The notes under the pieces: generated by a model
What the model was told of the DNA's origin: nothing
The model's input: the letters and a program-made list of their open reading frames with translations, nothing else
Database searches by the model: none
Position numbers and translations under genes: made by a program
Shown here: positions 46,501-55,320 of the stretch, in pieces
Position numbering within the stretch: the first letter of the stretch is position 1
How the letters are laid out: every line of letters begins with the position of its first letter
Assembly (NCBI GenBank): GCA_910589485.1
Contig: CAJUSW010000003.1
Location: 240,650-304,649 of the forward strand
Source of the DNA: an uncultured Duncaniella sp.
Lineage (GTDB): Bacteria; Bacteroidota; Bacteroidia; Bacteroidales; Muribaculaceae
Length of the DNA: 64,000 nt
Direction of reading: 5' to 3'

Positions 46501-46865
46501 ATAGCACCGGTAAGGTGGGCTTTCTTCTGTGTGCCGTAACCTACAACCACTACCTCATCGAGAGTCTCGGAATCCTCTTGAAGCACAATGGTGGTCTGAG
46601 AAAAATCAGTTATGGTCACGGGCTTAAAACCTATATAGGTGATTTCCACCGATTTAGCATAGGGGGGGATCTTGATTGAGAATTTTCCGTCAAGGTCGGT
46701 AACAGCAATATTCTGTGTATCGGGGACCTTTACGGTTGCACCCATGAGGGGTTCGTCATTGGTATCCACTACCGTAGCCTGATAAAGAAGATCATCAGCC
46801 CACGCAGTGGTACTCATAAAGAGTCCCAACAACAAGAAACATATTTTTACTATACTGTGTTTCAT
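43509..46865 (-). CDS. susC: SusC/RagA family TonB-linked outer-membrane transporter
   Basis: 1118 residues. Signal peptide, then a carboxypeptidase-like regulatory domain (about 30-110, ATVVDTNDEPLMGATVKVP), the family motif DEVVVVGYGTQKKAHLTG, a plug domain with IESISVLKDAAAAVYGARAA, and a C-terminal beta-barrel ending FTLGVNLSF. It imports oligosaccharides with TonB energy. A run of seven C lies in its early coding sequence but keeps the frame. It is 12 bp upstream of susD and 29 bp downstream of the DUF5123 gene. Confidence 0.95.
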   Translation of the reverse strand: MKHSIVKICFLLLGLFMSTTAWADDLLYQATVVDTNDEPLMGATVKVPDTQNIAVTDLDGKFSIKIPPYAKSVEITYIGFKPVTITDFSQTTIVLQEDSETLDEVVVVGYGTQKKAHLTGAISTVNMDDIADLANGNLASSLSGMVNGLGVSGGEGRPGESARLTIRGSDRLSAMGATSQEPLFVIDGFIYPNDVRIGNTQQNSGSVAFNNLDPSEIESISVLKDAAAAVYGARAANGVILVTTKRGKLGEPTISYSGSFGYTDEISRPKMLDAYNYGRLWNAVTAADPTSTTLNPLKDLYQADELNAMRYLNYDLLDKYWSSGFTQKHSVGVSGATGNASYNASISYFDQDGNLGKLSYNRWNYRAGVDVTLKKWVKASIQVSGDYGTKETPNVKVGGTGTEKDYNILLTRPRYIPESVNGYALSAYGPSNSRVEANQDYSFYTLQDSGDFSKNTSSNLNINTSVEYDFGWSKYLNGLKLRFSYSKSINNDKSNQYGSQYNIYYMNERSGSGKHLYTPIPGQESQYDALLEASNFLLGNNGAPIYNGSGSSYVSRDMNRADNYQMNFTVSYNRSFGDHTVGALFSIEKSEFESETLYGTVSDPLSFGGLQSQAVGPNSKQATTFFRAESGTLSYIGRVNYAFADKYLLEFLIRSDASTKFAPKNYWGTFPSVSLGWVASQEDWFRNNVTFIDYLKLRGSFGVTGRDNTEYWAWLQTYGTDPDKGPVFGKETNINAGSHISLSKNNAAINPDAHWDKSYKSNFGLDFNVLHNRLSFNIDGYYNWDREMLIAYSASVPGTVGTPSAKMNMGKYDSYGAEISATWRDRIGKDFSYKVTLNTGYSDNKVLLIDWDDKNMGYKSLYPGHRTDMGTWGMQCIGMFRSFQEIDEYFTQNNIISYMGMTKDKVRPGMLIYKDVRGARLPDGTYEGPDGIVDKENDQVRLSNRSNPYHVTANLNATWKGFSITAQIAANWGGYSFIPTAALKAGNSLESTNMPSFWNPDNMFVYQDIYDGAGNLVMAENRDAYYPNLAYSSVNSVNSSFWRVSGTRVQLNRLTLAYSIPAKLVNKIGVSSCRFNVTGQNLFSFYNPYPDHFMDPMSGTYGNYPNLRKFTLGVNLSF

Positions 46866-46894
46866 TGCGATAATAATTGATTTAAGGGTATGCT

Positions 46895-48382
46895 TTATTC
46901 AAACCAGCGGGGGTCGCCGATACGGTTGGTTGTGGTGTAATTGGATGAAGGACGGAAGTCCACACCACCCTTGGGCTGAGAGAGATCAAACTCCTTGAAA
47001 GGCTCGGTAAATCCTGGGTTATCTTCTGTACAATAGGGACGGCCCTGCTTATCTTTACGGCCACCGATATCATTACCCTGAGGAGTACCGCTGTCAACAC
47101 CCCACATTGTATTATACGGAGTAAGGATGTATGACTGGCTCTGGAGATACTGGTAAAGACGGAACACATCGTAGAAGATGGTGTACTCAACAGTATGCTT
47201 GAGAGTATTGGTATTAGGCATATTATTTGCGAAGTCCTTATTGGTGAAGACCTTTGCAAAAGTACAATGGGAAATTACATGAGTGGATGAGTTATCACCA
47301 TTACCAAAGATCTTCTTAGGCTGAGCATTGGAGCTATTGCTGTAGCGGATAAAGTAAGCGCTATTGTTCTTCACAAGGTTATAGAACGTGGAGTTTTCAA
47401 TGCGCATGTCCTTGATAAGACCGTTTGATGCTCCCTGCATATGGATCACAGGTGTGCTACCGGTGTTATTAAGCTGGGCTATACAATCAATGATGCGGAA
47501 ATCACGGAGACTCCAATTCTTTTTGTTACCGTAAAGAAGGGCATTTTTAAGATTCTTGAAGTTACATTCCTGAATTATAATAGGATCATTGATCACATAT
47601 CCATTTTGGTTAGCACCATCGGCTTTATAACCAAGAGCTTCAGTGGAAAGAGTCTCACTCGGATTATTGCTTAGCTCAAGAACGCCTGTCTGCTTTGAGT
47701 TGGTGCAATCAAAGTTGATAAATTTAACCTTAAGACCTCCCTGAGTCATGAGCTTGCCGTTCTCACCAAGTTCAATTATAGGACGGTTGTTCTTGTCACC
47801 ACGGAAAGTCACAGTGTTAAGGCCGAAATCGAGAGTGCCGTCAAGTTTATATGTGGCACCACCCTGAAGCTCGAAACCGAGCTCTCCTTCACCACCTACA
47901 AGATTCTCAGCAATCCACTGGGAAATCTCTACTCCTGTAGGAATCGTAAGCGCGGGCACAAGTGTCGAATAAGCATATACCGTTGCCTCGGGAGCCTCGG
48001 TATTGTTGTATTTTGGATTGCCAAGAGTCTTGATTGAAATCTCATACTTGGTATCCTCGCGACGCTCGAATGTAAGTGTTGTTCCATCCACGATGCTGTC
48101 GGTAACAAGAGCCTCGGGGTTGGAGGGATCGTCAACCACGCTGACGCTGCACTGATATCCACCGGCACCCATCACGAGTGGCCATGTGAATTTCACTGAT
48201 TCAGTACCGTCGGGGTTGGTCAAAGTCGAGAAACAATCGGCCGAGATCTCCGGCGACTGCAACTGGGCATTTGATACGCCTGCCACAAATCTTTCGTTAT
48301 CATCGAAGCCGTCTTGGGCACACGACGAAGCCAAAAGAACGAGCAGGGACGCACTGCAGGTTTTGGTTAATTTGATGTTCAT
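46895..48382 (-). CDS. DUF4957/DUF5123 surface lipoprotein
   Basis: 495 residues with lipobox LASSC (cysteine 21). An early fibronectin-III-like region (ESVKFTWPLVMGAGGYQCSV) is followed by a DUF4957-like beta-helix segment (NTVTFRGDKNNRPIIELGEN) and a C-terminal DUF5123-like part (HTVEYTIFYDVF, ending NRIGDPRWFE). From memory, this domain pair recurs in pectin loci, probably as a glycan-binding protein or an inactive polysaccharide-lyase relative. It lies immediately upstream of susC, so it is transcribed first or second in the operon. Confidence 0.75.
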   Translation of the reverse strand: MNIKLTKTCSASLLVLLASSCAQDGFDDNERFVAGVSNAQLQSPEISADCFSTLTNPDGTESVKFTWPLVMGAGGYQCSVSVVDDPSNPEALVTDSIVDGTTLTFERREDTKYEISIKTLGNPKYNNTEAPEATVYAYSTLVPALTIPTGVEISQWIAENLVGGEGELGFELQGGATYKLDGTLDFGLNTVTFRGDKNNRPIIELGENGKLMTQGGLKVKFINFDCTNSKQTGVLELSNNPSETLSTEALGYKADGANQNGYVINDPIIIQECNFKNLKNALLYGNKKNWSLRDFRIIDCIAQLNNTGSTPVIHMQGASNGLIKDMRIENSTFYNLVKNNSAYFIRYSNSSNAQPKKIFGNGDNSSTHVISHCTFAKVFTNKDFANNMPNTNTLKHTVEYTIFYDVFRLYQYLQSQSYILTPYNTMWGVDSGTPQGNDIGGRKDKQGRPYCTEDNPGFTEPFKEFDLSQPKGGVDFRPSSNYTTTNRIGDPRWFE

Positions 48383-48439
48383 GATATTTGGTATATAAGT
48401 AATAAAAGATTAACTCCACAATGTGATAAGACACACATT

Positions 48440-48467
48440 CACATGCCCTATATCACAGGGGCATGTG
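48440..48467 (-). other. Intergenic hairpin
   Basis: CACATGCCC (48440-48448) and GGGCATGTG (48459-48467), a perfect 9-bp stem between the TIM-barrel gene and the DUF5123 gene. No T-run follows, so it may be an RNA stability element rather than a terminator. Confidence 0.5.
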
Positions 48468-48503
48468 ATGCGTTCAGTGGGCCGTCGTTCAGCCCGGGAT
48501 CGT

Positions 48504-49448
48504 TCATTTCTGTTGGAATATCTTTTTCAGATATTGGACGTTCGTTCCGAAATTTTTCTTCACGTTCCTCACCTCGTTCTTGTCGCGGGAACGTTCAACC
48601 ACGAGCCATCCGCTCCACCCCATCTTGTCGAGGGTCTGCTTGATGGCCGGCATGTCGAGCGCCGGATCATTGGGGATGGTGAATCCATCGGTATTGGAGG
48701 CGTGTATCTGGCATATGCGGTCCTTGCCGAGAGTGCGCAACTCCTTTATTATATCGCGGTTGTTATCTAACGCAGTCTGGAATGAATAATAGATCTTGAT
48801 GCCCGGCGAGTTGATCTCCTTCAGGAGCTTGATATTCTCCTTGGCATCGAGCGGAGTGCGTATGCCTATTACCGCTCCGTCGGCCTCGGCCATCACTCCG
48901 GCCACATGGAGTCGTTTCACCAGCTCGTCGCGGGCCGGCCCGGCCACTGTCCAGTCCTCCTTTACACCGCCCAAGGGCAGGAAAGCCACCTTGGCACCCA
49001 TTGCCCTCATCGTGGAGAGGCAATCCTCCACAAGAGCCTTATAATTATGGTGGGTGAGGAACGACTGTCCATAGAATCCCGACATTGCCACCGAGGGTAC
49101 CTCGATGCGGAGCGAGTCGGCCGTCTCGCGGAATAATTTGCGGAAGTGGCGGTGATGGAATTTGTTGTCAAACGTGTCGCGGACACCGAGACCGCCCACA
49201 TCCATTTCCACGCCGTCGGCACCGATATCACGTGATAGCTTGAATTCGCCCAATTTCTGACGCTTGAGCATCATCCAGTCACATGCGGCAATCTTGTAAC
49301 GCTGAGTGCTGCGCCATTCGGGAGCAGGAGGAGTCGCCACACTGTTCTGGGCTACCTGCGCACTGGCAGGGACTCCACCCCCGGCATAAGCCGAAAGGGT
49401 AAGGATCGCCAGCACGGTCAGACTGAATAGTCCGGATAGTTTCATCAA
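48504..49448 (-). CDS. Exported sugar phosphate isomerase/epimerase-like TIM-barrel protein
   Basis: 314 residues of the xylose-isomerase-like (AP_endonuc_2) family: GADGVEMDVGGLG near 80, VPSVAMSGFYGQSF, KVAFLPLGG, GIKIYYSFQTALDNN, ICQIHASNTDG and GWSGWLVVERSRD. Metal-binding acidic and histidine residues appear at the expected strand ends. A signal peptide (about 1-30) precedes the barrel, so the protein is exported. Its substrate is probably a sugar released by the locus. It is the promoter-proximal gene of the leftward cluster. Confidence 0.8.
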   Translation of the reverse strand: MMKLSGLFSLTVLAILTLSAYAGGGVPASAQVAQNSVATPPAPEWRSTQRYKIAACDWMMLKRQKLGEFKLSRDIGADGVEMDVGGLGVRDTFDNKFHHRHFRKLFRETADSLRIEVPSVAMSGFYGQSFLTHHNYKALVEDCLSTMRAMGAKVAFLPLGGVKEDWTVAGPARDELVKRLHVAGVMAEADGAVIGIRTPLDAKENIKLLKEINSPGIKIYYSFQTALDNNRDIIKELRTLGKDRICQIHASNTDGFTIPNDPALDMPAIKQTLDKMGWSGWLVVERSRDKNEVRNVKKNFGTNVQYLKKIFQQK

Positions 49449-49639
49449 TCTTAGATTTAAGGTGACTAAATTTACATGAAAACACTTATTGTATCTTGTA
49501 CAGGAATACTAATTGTATCTTTCACTCAATCAGTATTCCCCTCCTTTCTACACATCTGGGGCTATAGGAGGACACCCTCCTCTTAGCGGGGAACTCGCAT
49601 AGCACTGTCAAGAATACTCCGCGCACTGCTATACGCCCA

Positions 49640-49669
49640 CAAAATTATATATTTTTTTATACTTACAAA
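49640..49669 (-). promoter_or_regulatory. Candidate promoter for the pectin-type locus
   Basis: On the minus strand, TTTG (49669-49666) is followed after 18 bases by TAATTTTG (49647-49640). Spacing is one short of the usual 19-21. It would give a leader of about 190 bases. The remainder of 49449-49753 shows no gene. Confidence 0.45.
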
Positions 49670-49711
49670 AATATTTTTGGTTAAAAGTGTAAATTTAGCA
49701 CTTAAATTTGC

Positions 49712-49738
49712 AATAAGCCCCGTTTTCAGGGACTTATT
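49712..49738 (-). terminator. Terminator after the STN-esterase gene
   Basis: AATAAG-x-CCC pairs with GGG-x-CTTATT around a 7-base loop, 16 bp past the stop of the leftward gene. The T-run is weak. Confidence 0.55.
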
Positions 49739-49753
49739 GTATTTAACACAGTA

Positions 49754-51091
49754 TCATTTCTTCCAGAACTTTATTGCACCGGCGGGCAGTTTCTCGCCAT
49801 TGGCGCCGAAGCTCTTGAGAGCGTCGTAAGGCTCGATGGTCACCTTAGACTCATCGATCTTGGAGCGGTCGAGCGAGAACACCTTGGCGAAGAAGTCATA
49901 CACGGCATTGCGCTTGTTGGGGCCGAAGTCATGACCCTCGGTGGGAAGATGGGTGTTGCTCACATTACCGACAGCGTCATAGAACCCATAGATGCGCTGG
50001 AGATAGGGATACTCGAGCGTGGGAACAGCCGCTGTCCAGTCCTTGCCGTCCGACACCACATGCAAGGGCCTTGGAGCGAAAGCCGCCGCCAGTTCGGCAT
50101 TGCATGTGCCCCCGCCGGCACGCTGTATGGGCATACCGCTCTCGCAGGGACATCCGCCGTCGAAGTGCGACGACAGGCTTATCACCGGACATGAGGCCGT
50201 GTAGCGTGGATCGAGAAGCGAGAGGAGCACAGTCTGTGTGCCACCGCCCGATCCGCCGTTCACTCCCACCATCGTGGGATCCACATCCTTGCGGTCCATC
50301 ATGAAATCGAGTATCGACATGCCGTTCATTATCTGTATCACATGAGCCTCAGCCGTGTGGTGAGCCTCCGACCCTACCTGCAATGCCGATTCGCTCCAGC
50401 CATACAGGTCATAGTCCACACATATCGCACCCATGCGGGCCAGTGTGGCCAGGCGCTGCTGCTGGGCCTTGTTGTAACGGCCATCGCCGAAGTGTCCGTT
50501 GGGGCATATTATCAGCGGGTGCTGTCCCTTGCCTGTAGGTTCATATATCGAACCGCACACGTACAGCCCCGGCAAAGTCTCGAGATAGAAGTTACGCACA
50601 GAATATCCGTCAAACTTCCTCGGTTTTGAGAACACAGGCTTTGCATCCACCCGCTTGGCCAGGTAATCATCGATGGTGAGGAGCTCGCGCACCTCGGTAC
50701 GCAACGAGTCGCGACGTGCCTCCCACGACGCACGGTCGGGATACAGACTGTTGAGCCACGCGAGCATCTTTATACCGTCGGCCTCAGTGCGTCGGGCAGG
50801 CTCGTAAGGCTTAATCTTATATGTGTTGTCGTTCTTTACGAATTTGAAGTCGAAAGGCATCAGCACGTTGTTGAGCGACTCCTCCACCGAGTACGGACGT
50901 ATGCGCGTATCGGCATAAGGAAGCTTCAACCCCACTGTATCGATATTATACTTGATCCTCACATTGAAACGCTGACCTATCTCGTCGAGCACCTGTCCGA
51001 GAGGACGGGTGTACTGGTTCTCGAACGTATTCTGAGCCAACGCCGGCATTGCCATGAGCATGGCTCCGGCAAGTATTCCTTGGTATTTCAT
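49754..51091 (-). CDS. STN domain fused to alpha/beta-hydrolase (esterase-like)
   Basis: 445 residues with a signal peptide (1-20). Residues 28-95 (RPLGQVLDEIGQRFNVRIKY, then YSVEESLNNVLMPFDFKF) match the STN/secretin short domain normally found on TonB-dependent receptors and anti-sigma partners. From about 150 a hydrolase of the acetyl-xylan-esterase-like type follows: LYVCGSIYEP, PLIICPNGHFGDGR and the nucleophile elbow GVNGGSGGG (Ser281), with histidine in LPTEGHDFGPN. Deacetylation or demethylation of pectin or another polymer is plausible but inferred. It has its own promoter. Confidence 0.75.
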   Translation of the reverse strand: MKYQGILAGAMLMAMPALAQNTFENQYTRPLGQVLDEIGQRFNVRIKYNIDTVGLKLPYADTRIRPYSVEESLNNVLMPFDFKFVKNDNTYKIKPYEPARRTEADGIKMLAWLNSLYPDRASWEARRDSLRTEVRELLTIDDYLAKRVDAKPVFSKPRKFDGYSVRNFYLETLPGLYVCGSIYEPTGKGQHPLIICPNGHFGDGRYNKAQQQRLATLARMGAICVDYDLYGWSESALQVGSEAHHTAEAHVIQIMNGMSILDFMMDRKDVDPTMVGVNGGSGGGTQTVLLSLLDPRYTASCPVISLSSHFDGGCPCESGMPIQRAGGGTCNAELAAAFAPRPLHVVSDGKDWTAAVPTLEYPYLQRIYGFYDAVGNVSNTHLPTEGHDFGPNKRNAVYDFFAKVFSLDRSKIDESKVTIEPYDALKSFGANGEKLPAGAIKFWKK

Positions 51092-51177
51092 TATTATATA
51101 TTAAGGTGTATTGGTATATTATTTACAGAATCTCGGTATTTAGGTAAAAAATCTCACCCAACTTTCATAATGCAAGA

Positions 51178-51209
51178 CAAATTTAGCACATTATTTAACA
51201 CATTCCAAA
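51178..51209 (-). promoter_or_regulatory. Promoter of the STN-esterase gene
   Basis: On the minus strand TTTG (51209-51206), 20 bases, TAAATTTG (51185-51178): an exact match to the Bacteroidota consensus, about 85 bases before the ATG. Confidence 0.7.
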
Positions 51210-51226
51210 TAAGTAAGCAATTTTAC

Positions 51227-51257
51227 TTGAATATTAGCTAAACTTTGTATATTTTTG
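51227..51257 (+). promoter_or_regulatory. Candidate uvrB promoter
   Basis: TATTTTTG at 51250-51257 matches TAnnTTTG, with TTG at 51227-51229 about 20 bases upstream. The resulting leader would be under 10 bases, so another site may be used. Confidence 0.4.
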
Positions 51258-51271
51258 TATCATCATTAAAT

Positions 51272-53368
51272 ATGGACTTTAAACTCTCATCGCAATACAG
51301 CCCCACCGGCGACCAACCCCAGGCTATCGAACAGCTCGTCAACGGCATCATGGCCGGCGACAAGGCTCAGACACTCCTTGGCGTCACCGGCTCGGGCAAG
51401 ACGTTCACCATGGCCAATGTGATAGCTAAGGTGGGCAAACCTACGCTCATACTTAGCCACAACAAGACCCTCGCCGCCCAGCTCTACGGCGAGTTCAAGA
51501 GCTTCTTCCCCGACAACTCCGTGCAGTATTTCGTATCCTACTACGACTACTACCAGCCCGAGGCATACATCCCCACCGTGGACAAGTATATCGAGAAGGA
51601 CCTCATGATCAACGATGAGATCGAGAAACTGCGCCTCTCCACCGTGTCGGCGCTCCTCTCGGGCCGTAAGGACGTGATAGTGGTCTCCTCCGTGTCGTGC
51701 CTCTACGGCATGGGCAACCCCGAGGACTTCGACAGCAATGTGATCAAGATACATGTGGGGCAGAAGATAGCCCGCAACAAGTTTCTGCGCACACTGAGCA
51801 ACGCCCTCTACTCGCGCAACGAGATCGAGCTCTCGCGCGGCACTTTCCGTGTCAAGGGCGACACCGTCGACATCCGTCTCGCCTACGAGGAAATCATCGT
51901 GAGGGTGACATTCTGGGGCGACGAGGTGGAGTCGATCAAGACCTTGCACCCCGACGACAATGTGTCGCTCGGATCCCACGACGTATTCCAGATCTATCCG
52001 GCCAACCTCTTCGTGACCTCCCCCGAAAGGATGGGATCGGCCATCGGCCAGATCGAGATTGACCTCGGCGAGCAGTACAACTTCTTCATGCGTGAGGCCA
52101 AGGAAATGGAAGCCAAGCGACTCCTTGAGCGCGTCACCTACGACGTGGAGATGCTTCGCGAGCTCGGCCATTGCTCCGGCATAGAGAACTATTCACGATA
52201 CTTCGACGGACGCCAGCCCGGCATGCGCCCGTTCTGCCTCCTCGACTACTTCCCCAAGGATTTCCTCACCATCATCGATGAGAGCCACGTCACCCTTCCC
52301 CAATGCAGGGCAATGTATGGAGGCGACCTGTCGCGTAAACTCAACCTGGTGGAATATGGCTTCCGCCTCCCCGCCGCCCTCGACAACCGCCCGTTGCGCT
52401 TCGAGGAATTTGAACGCCTCACCCCCCAGGTGCTCTACGTGAGCGCCACCCCGGCCGACTACGAACTCGAAAAATGCGAGGGCGTGGTGGTGGAACAGAT
52501 CATCCGCCCAACCGGTCTGCTCGATCCCCTCATCGAGGTGCGCCCATCGCTCAATCAGATCGACGATCTGCTCGAGGAGATCAACCTGCGCATCGAGCGC
52601 GACGAGCGCGTGCTGGTCACCACACTCACCAAACGCATGGCCGAGGAGCTCAACGACTATCTGTTGCGCCTCCGCGTCAAGACCGCCTATATCCATAGCG
52701 ATGTCGACACCCTCGACCGTATCAAGATCCTCGACGGCCTCCGAGCCGGTGAATTTGACGTGCTCATAGGCGTCAACCTCCTCCGCGAGGGTCTCGACCT
52801 CCCCGAAGTGTCACTCGTGGCCATACTCGACGCCGACAAAGAAGGCTTCCTGCGCTCTCACCGCTCCCTCACACAGACCGTGGGCCGCGCCGCCCGAAAC
52901 CTCAACGGTACCGTGATAATGTATGCCGACAAGATCACCGACTCGATGCAACAGACCATCGACGAGACATCGCGCCGACGTGCCGTTCAGCTCGCCTACA
53001 ATGAGGAGCACGGCATCACCCCTCAGGCCATCGTGAAAGCACGCAACGCCATCATCGGGCTCGACACCGACGAACTGCTCCCCCAGGGCAATCCCAAACA
53101 GAAAGGATCGGCCTCGAAAAGCGCGAAGACTCAGGCCAAAAAAGCCCAGGCGCTCCCCTACGCCCGCGAATACTCATCCCACGTGGATATAGCGGCCGAC
53201 CCCGTGATGCCTTACCTCTCGGCCGACGCCCTGCGCAAACTCATCGACAAGCGCCGCGTGGAAATGGTCGAGGCAGCCAAGCATATGAACTTCATCGAGG
53301 CCGCCCAGATGCGCGACGAGATCATAGCCATGGAGGATCGCCTCTCGAAAATGAACACCGAAGAATAA
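51272..53368 (+). CDS. uvrB: UvrABC system protein B
   Basis: A 698-residue nucleotide excision repair helicase-like subunit; with UvrA it verifies bulky lesions and recruits UvrC. The ATG 51272 start gives MDFKLSSQYSPTGDQPQAIE; a TTG 27 bases upstream overlaps the promoter and is rejected. Walker A is GVTGSGKT (37-44). YYDYYQPEAYIP is the beta-hairpin that inserts into DNA, DESH (IIDESHVT) is Walker B, and the C-terminal UVR motif NFIEAAQMRDEI binds UvrC. Length is normal. The gene is GC-rich and is followed after 10 bp by the ygiQ-like gene. Confidence 0.97.
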   Translation: MDFKLSSQYSPTGDQPQAIEQLVNGIMAGDKAQTLLGVTGSGKTFTMANVIAKVGKPTLILSHNKTLAAQLYGEFKSFFPDNSVQYFVSYYDYYQPEAYIPTVDKYIEKDLMINDEIEKLRLSTVSALLSGRKDVIVVSSVSCLYGMGNPEDFDSNVIKIHVGQKIARNKFLRTLSNALYSRNEIELSRGTFRVKGDTVDIRLAYEEIIVRVTFWGDEVESIKTLHPDDNVSLGSHDVFQIYPANLFVTSPERMGSAIGQIEIDLGEQYNFFMREAKEMEAKRLLERVTYDVEMLRELGHCSGIENYSRYFDGRQPGMRPFCLLDYFPKDFLTIIDESHVTLPQCRAMYGGDLSRKLNLVEYGFRLPAALDNRPLRFEEFERLTPQVLYVSATPADYELEKCEGVVVEQIIRPTGLLDPLIEVRPSLNQIDDLLEEINLRIERDERVLVTTLTKRMAEELNDYLLRLRVKTAYIHSDVDTLDRIKILDGLRAGEFDVLIGVNLLREGLDLPEVSLVAILDADKEGFLRSHRSLTQTVGRAARNLNGTVIMYADKITDSMQQTIDETSRRRAVQLAYNEEHGITPQAIVKARNAIIGLDTDELLPQGNPKQKGSASKSAKTQAKKAQALPYAREYSSHVDIAADPVMPYLSADALRKLIDKRRVEMVEAAKHMNFIEAAQMRDEIIAMEDRLSKMNTEE

Positions 53369-53378
53369 TATATCAAGC

Positions 53379-55277
53379 ATGACACCACGACCCGACTCAT
53401 TCCTCCCCACAAGCGTAAAGGAGATGAAAGCCCTCGGATGGGACAGCGTAGACGTTGTGCTGTTCACCGGTGACGCGTATGTCGACCACCCGTCGTTCGG
53501 AGCCGCCGTGATAGGCCGTGTGCTCCAGTCGGCCGGCTATAAGGTCGCCATCGTACCTCAGCCCAACTGGCAGGACGATCTGAGAGACTTCCGCAAATTC
53601 GGAGCGCCCCGCCTGTTCTTCGGAGTCTCGGCCGGAGCCATGGACTCCATGGTCAACCACTACACAGCTGCCCGTCGCCGTCGTAGCGACGACGCATATA
53701 CCCCCGGAGGCCGTCACGGCGCCCGTCCCGACTATCCTACAATAGTCTATTCCGGCATACTCCGCGACCTCTATCCCGACACTCCCATCATTGCAGGAGG
53801 CATCGAGGCATCCATGCGACGCCTCTCGCACTACGACTATTGGGAGGACCGTCTGCGCCCGTCGCTCCTCCTCGACTGCAAAGCCGACATCATATCCTAC
53901 GGCATGGGCGAGAAAGGCGTTATCGAGATCGCCCGGGCCATCGAATCGGGCGAAGGGCTCCAATCCCTCTCCGATATGCCCCAGATAGCCCTCCGGTCCA
54001 CCTCAGCCCCCACCATCGCAGGCATCGGTGAACTTAAGGACGGAAAGATCTACGCCGGCGAGACCGACATCGTGCTCCACAGCTTCGACCGCTGTCTCCG
54101 CGACAAGCGCTGTCAGGCCGAAAACTTCAAGCACATTGAGCAACAGAGCAACTCGATGCACGGCAAGACTCTGTGGCAACGCCATGGCGACCTGTGGATC
54201 CGCGTCAACCCCATGTACCCGCCCATGACCACCGCCGAGATCGACGCATCCTTCGATCTCCCCTATACCCGTGTCCCCCACCCCCGCTACAAAGGCAAAC
54301 GAATCCCCGCCTACGAGATGATACGCCACTCCGTCAACATCCACCGCGGATGTTTCGGAGGATGCTCATTCTGCACCATATCAGCCCATCAAGGCAAATT
54401 CATAGCCTCACGAAGCAAGGAATCAGTGTTGCGCGAAGTCAGGAAAGTCACCCTGATGGATGATTTCAAAGGATACCTGAGCGATGTCGGAGGCCCGAGT
54501 GCCAACATGTATGCCCTCGGAGGCAAAGACCTGTCGATCTGTGCCAAATGCCTGAAACCATCCTGCCTCCATCCCGCTGTTTGCCCCAACCTCAACACCG
54601 ACCACCGCCCTCTGCTCGACCTCTATCATGCCGTCGACTCCGTGCCCGGAGTGAAGAAATCATTCATAGGCAGTGGAGTACGCTACGACCTGTCGATGCA
54701 TCACACCGGTGATCAGGCGATTGACCGGGCCAACCGCCAATACAACGAGGAACTGATCACCCGCCACGTCTCAGGCCGTCTCAAGGTAGCCCCCGAGCAC
54801 ACGTCCGACGTTGTGCTCGACCTCATGCGCAAACCCTCGTTTCAACTTTACCACGAGTTCTCCCGCTTTTTTGAGCGCGTCAACTCGGCCCACGGACTGA
54901 AACAGCAACTCATCCCCTACTTCATCTCCTCCCACCCCGGATGCCGTGAAGTGGACATGGCCGAACTTGCCGCCGAGACCAAAAGCCTCAACCTGCATCT
55001 GGAGCAGGTACAGGACTTCACCCCCACCCCCATGACCCTCTCCACCGTGATCTATTATACCGGCTTCCACCCCTACACTCTCAAACCGGTATTCACCCCC
55101 ACCGATCCCGACGAGAAGAAAGCCCAGCGGAAATACTTCTTCTGGTACGACCCGGCCTATCGACGCGACATCACCACATCGCTACAGCGGCTCCATCGCA
55201 CCGACCTGCTTCACAAGCTCTTCCCCCGCCAGGCATCCTACCCCTTCCGGCCCGCCAATCACCCTAAGCGACGTTGA
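53379..55277 (+). CDS. ygiQ: YgiQ-family radical SAM protein
   Basis: 632 residues with the YgiQ N-terminal domain (FGAAVIGRVLQSAGYKVAIV, a B12-binding-like fold) and a radical SAM core with the 4Fe-4S cluster motif CFGGCSFC (C325, C329, C332). GFGG is followed by DVGGPSANMYAL, a family hallmark, and a C-terminal DUF3362-like part. The reaction is unknown. Spacing to uvrB suggests a shared transcript. Confidence 0.92.
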   Translation: MTPRPDSFLPTSVKEMKALGWDSVDVVLFTGDAYVDHPSFGAAVIGRVLQSAGYKVAIVPQPNWQDDLRDFRKFGAPRLFFGVSAGAMDSMVNHYTAARRRRSDDAYTPGGRHGARPDYPTIVYSGILRDLYPDTPIIAGGIEASMRRLSHYDYWEDRLRPSLLLDCKADIISYGMGEKGVIEIARAIESGEGLQSLSDMPQIALRSTSAPTIAGIGELKDGKIYAGETDIVLHSFDRCLRDKRCQAENFKHIEQQSNSMHGKTLWQRHGDLWIRVNPMYPPMTTAEIDASFDLPYTRVPHPRYKGKRIPAYEMIRHSVNIHRGCFGGCSFCTISAHQGKFIASRSKESVLREVRKVTLMDDFKGYLSDVGGPSANMYALGGKDLSICAKCLKPSCLHPAVCPNLNTDHRPLLDLYHAVDSVPGVKKSFIGSGVRYDLSMHHTGDQAIDRANRQYNEELITRHVSGRLKVAPEHTSDVVLDLMRKPSFQLYHEFSRFFERVNSAHGLKQQLIPYFISSHPGCREVDMAELAAETKSLNLHLEQVQDFTPTPMTLSTVIYYTGFHPYTLKPVFTPTDPDEKKAQRKYFFWYDPAYRRDITTSLQRLHRTDLLHKLFPRQASYPFRPANHPKRR

Positions 55278-55320
55278 CTTCTCATCTCTCCTCTCATGTC
55301 CCCTCTCCTCGCCCCTCCCG

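Noticed and set aside
46671..46677. Run of seven G (C on the coding strand) in susC
   Set aside because: The frame is intact, the run is shorter than the acyltransferase tracts, and Ile-Pro-Pro-Tyr is ordinary coding sequence.
51287..52171. 294-codon open frame on the minus strand
   Set aside because: Antisense to uvrB, His/Glu/Val-rich, with no domain.
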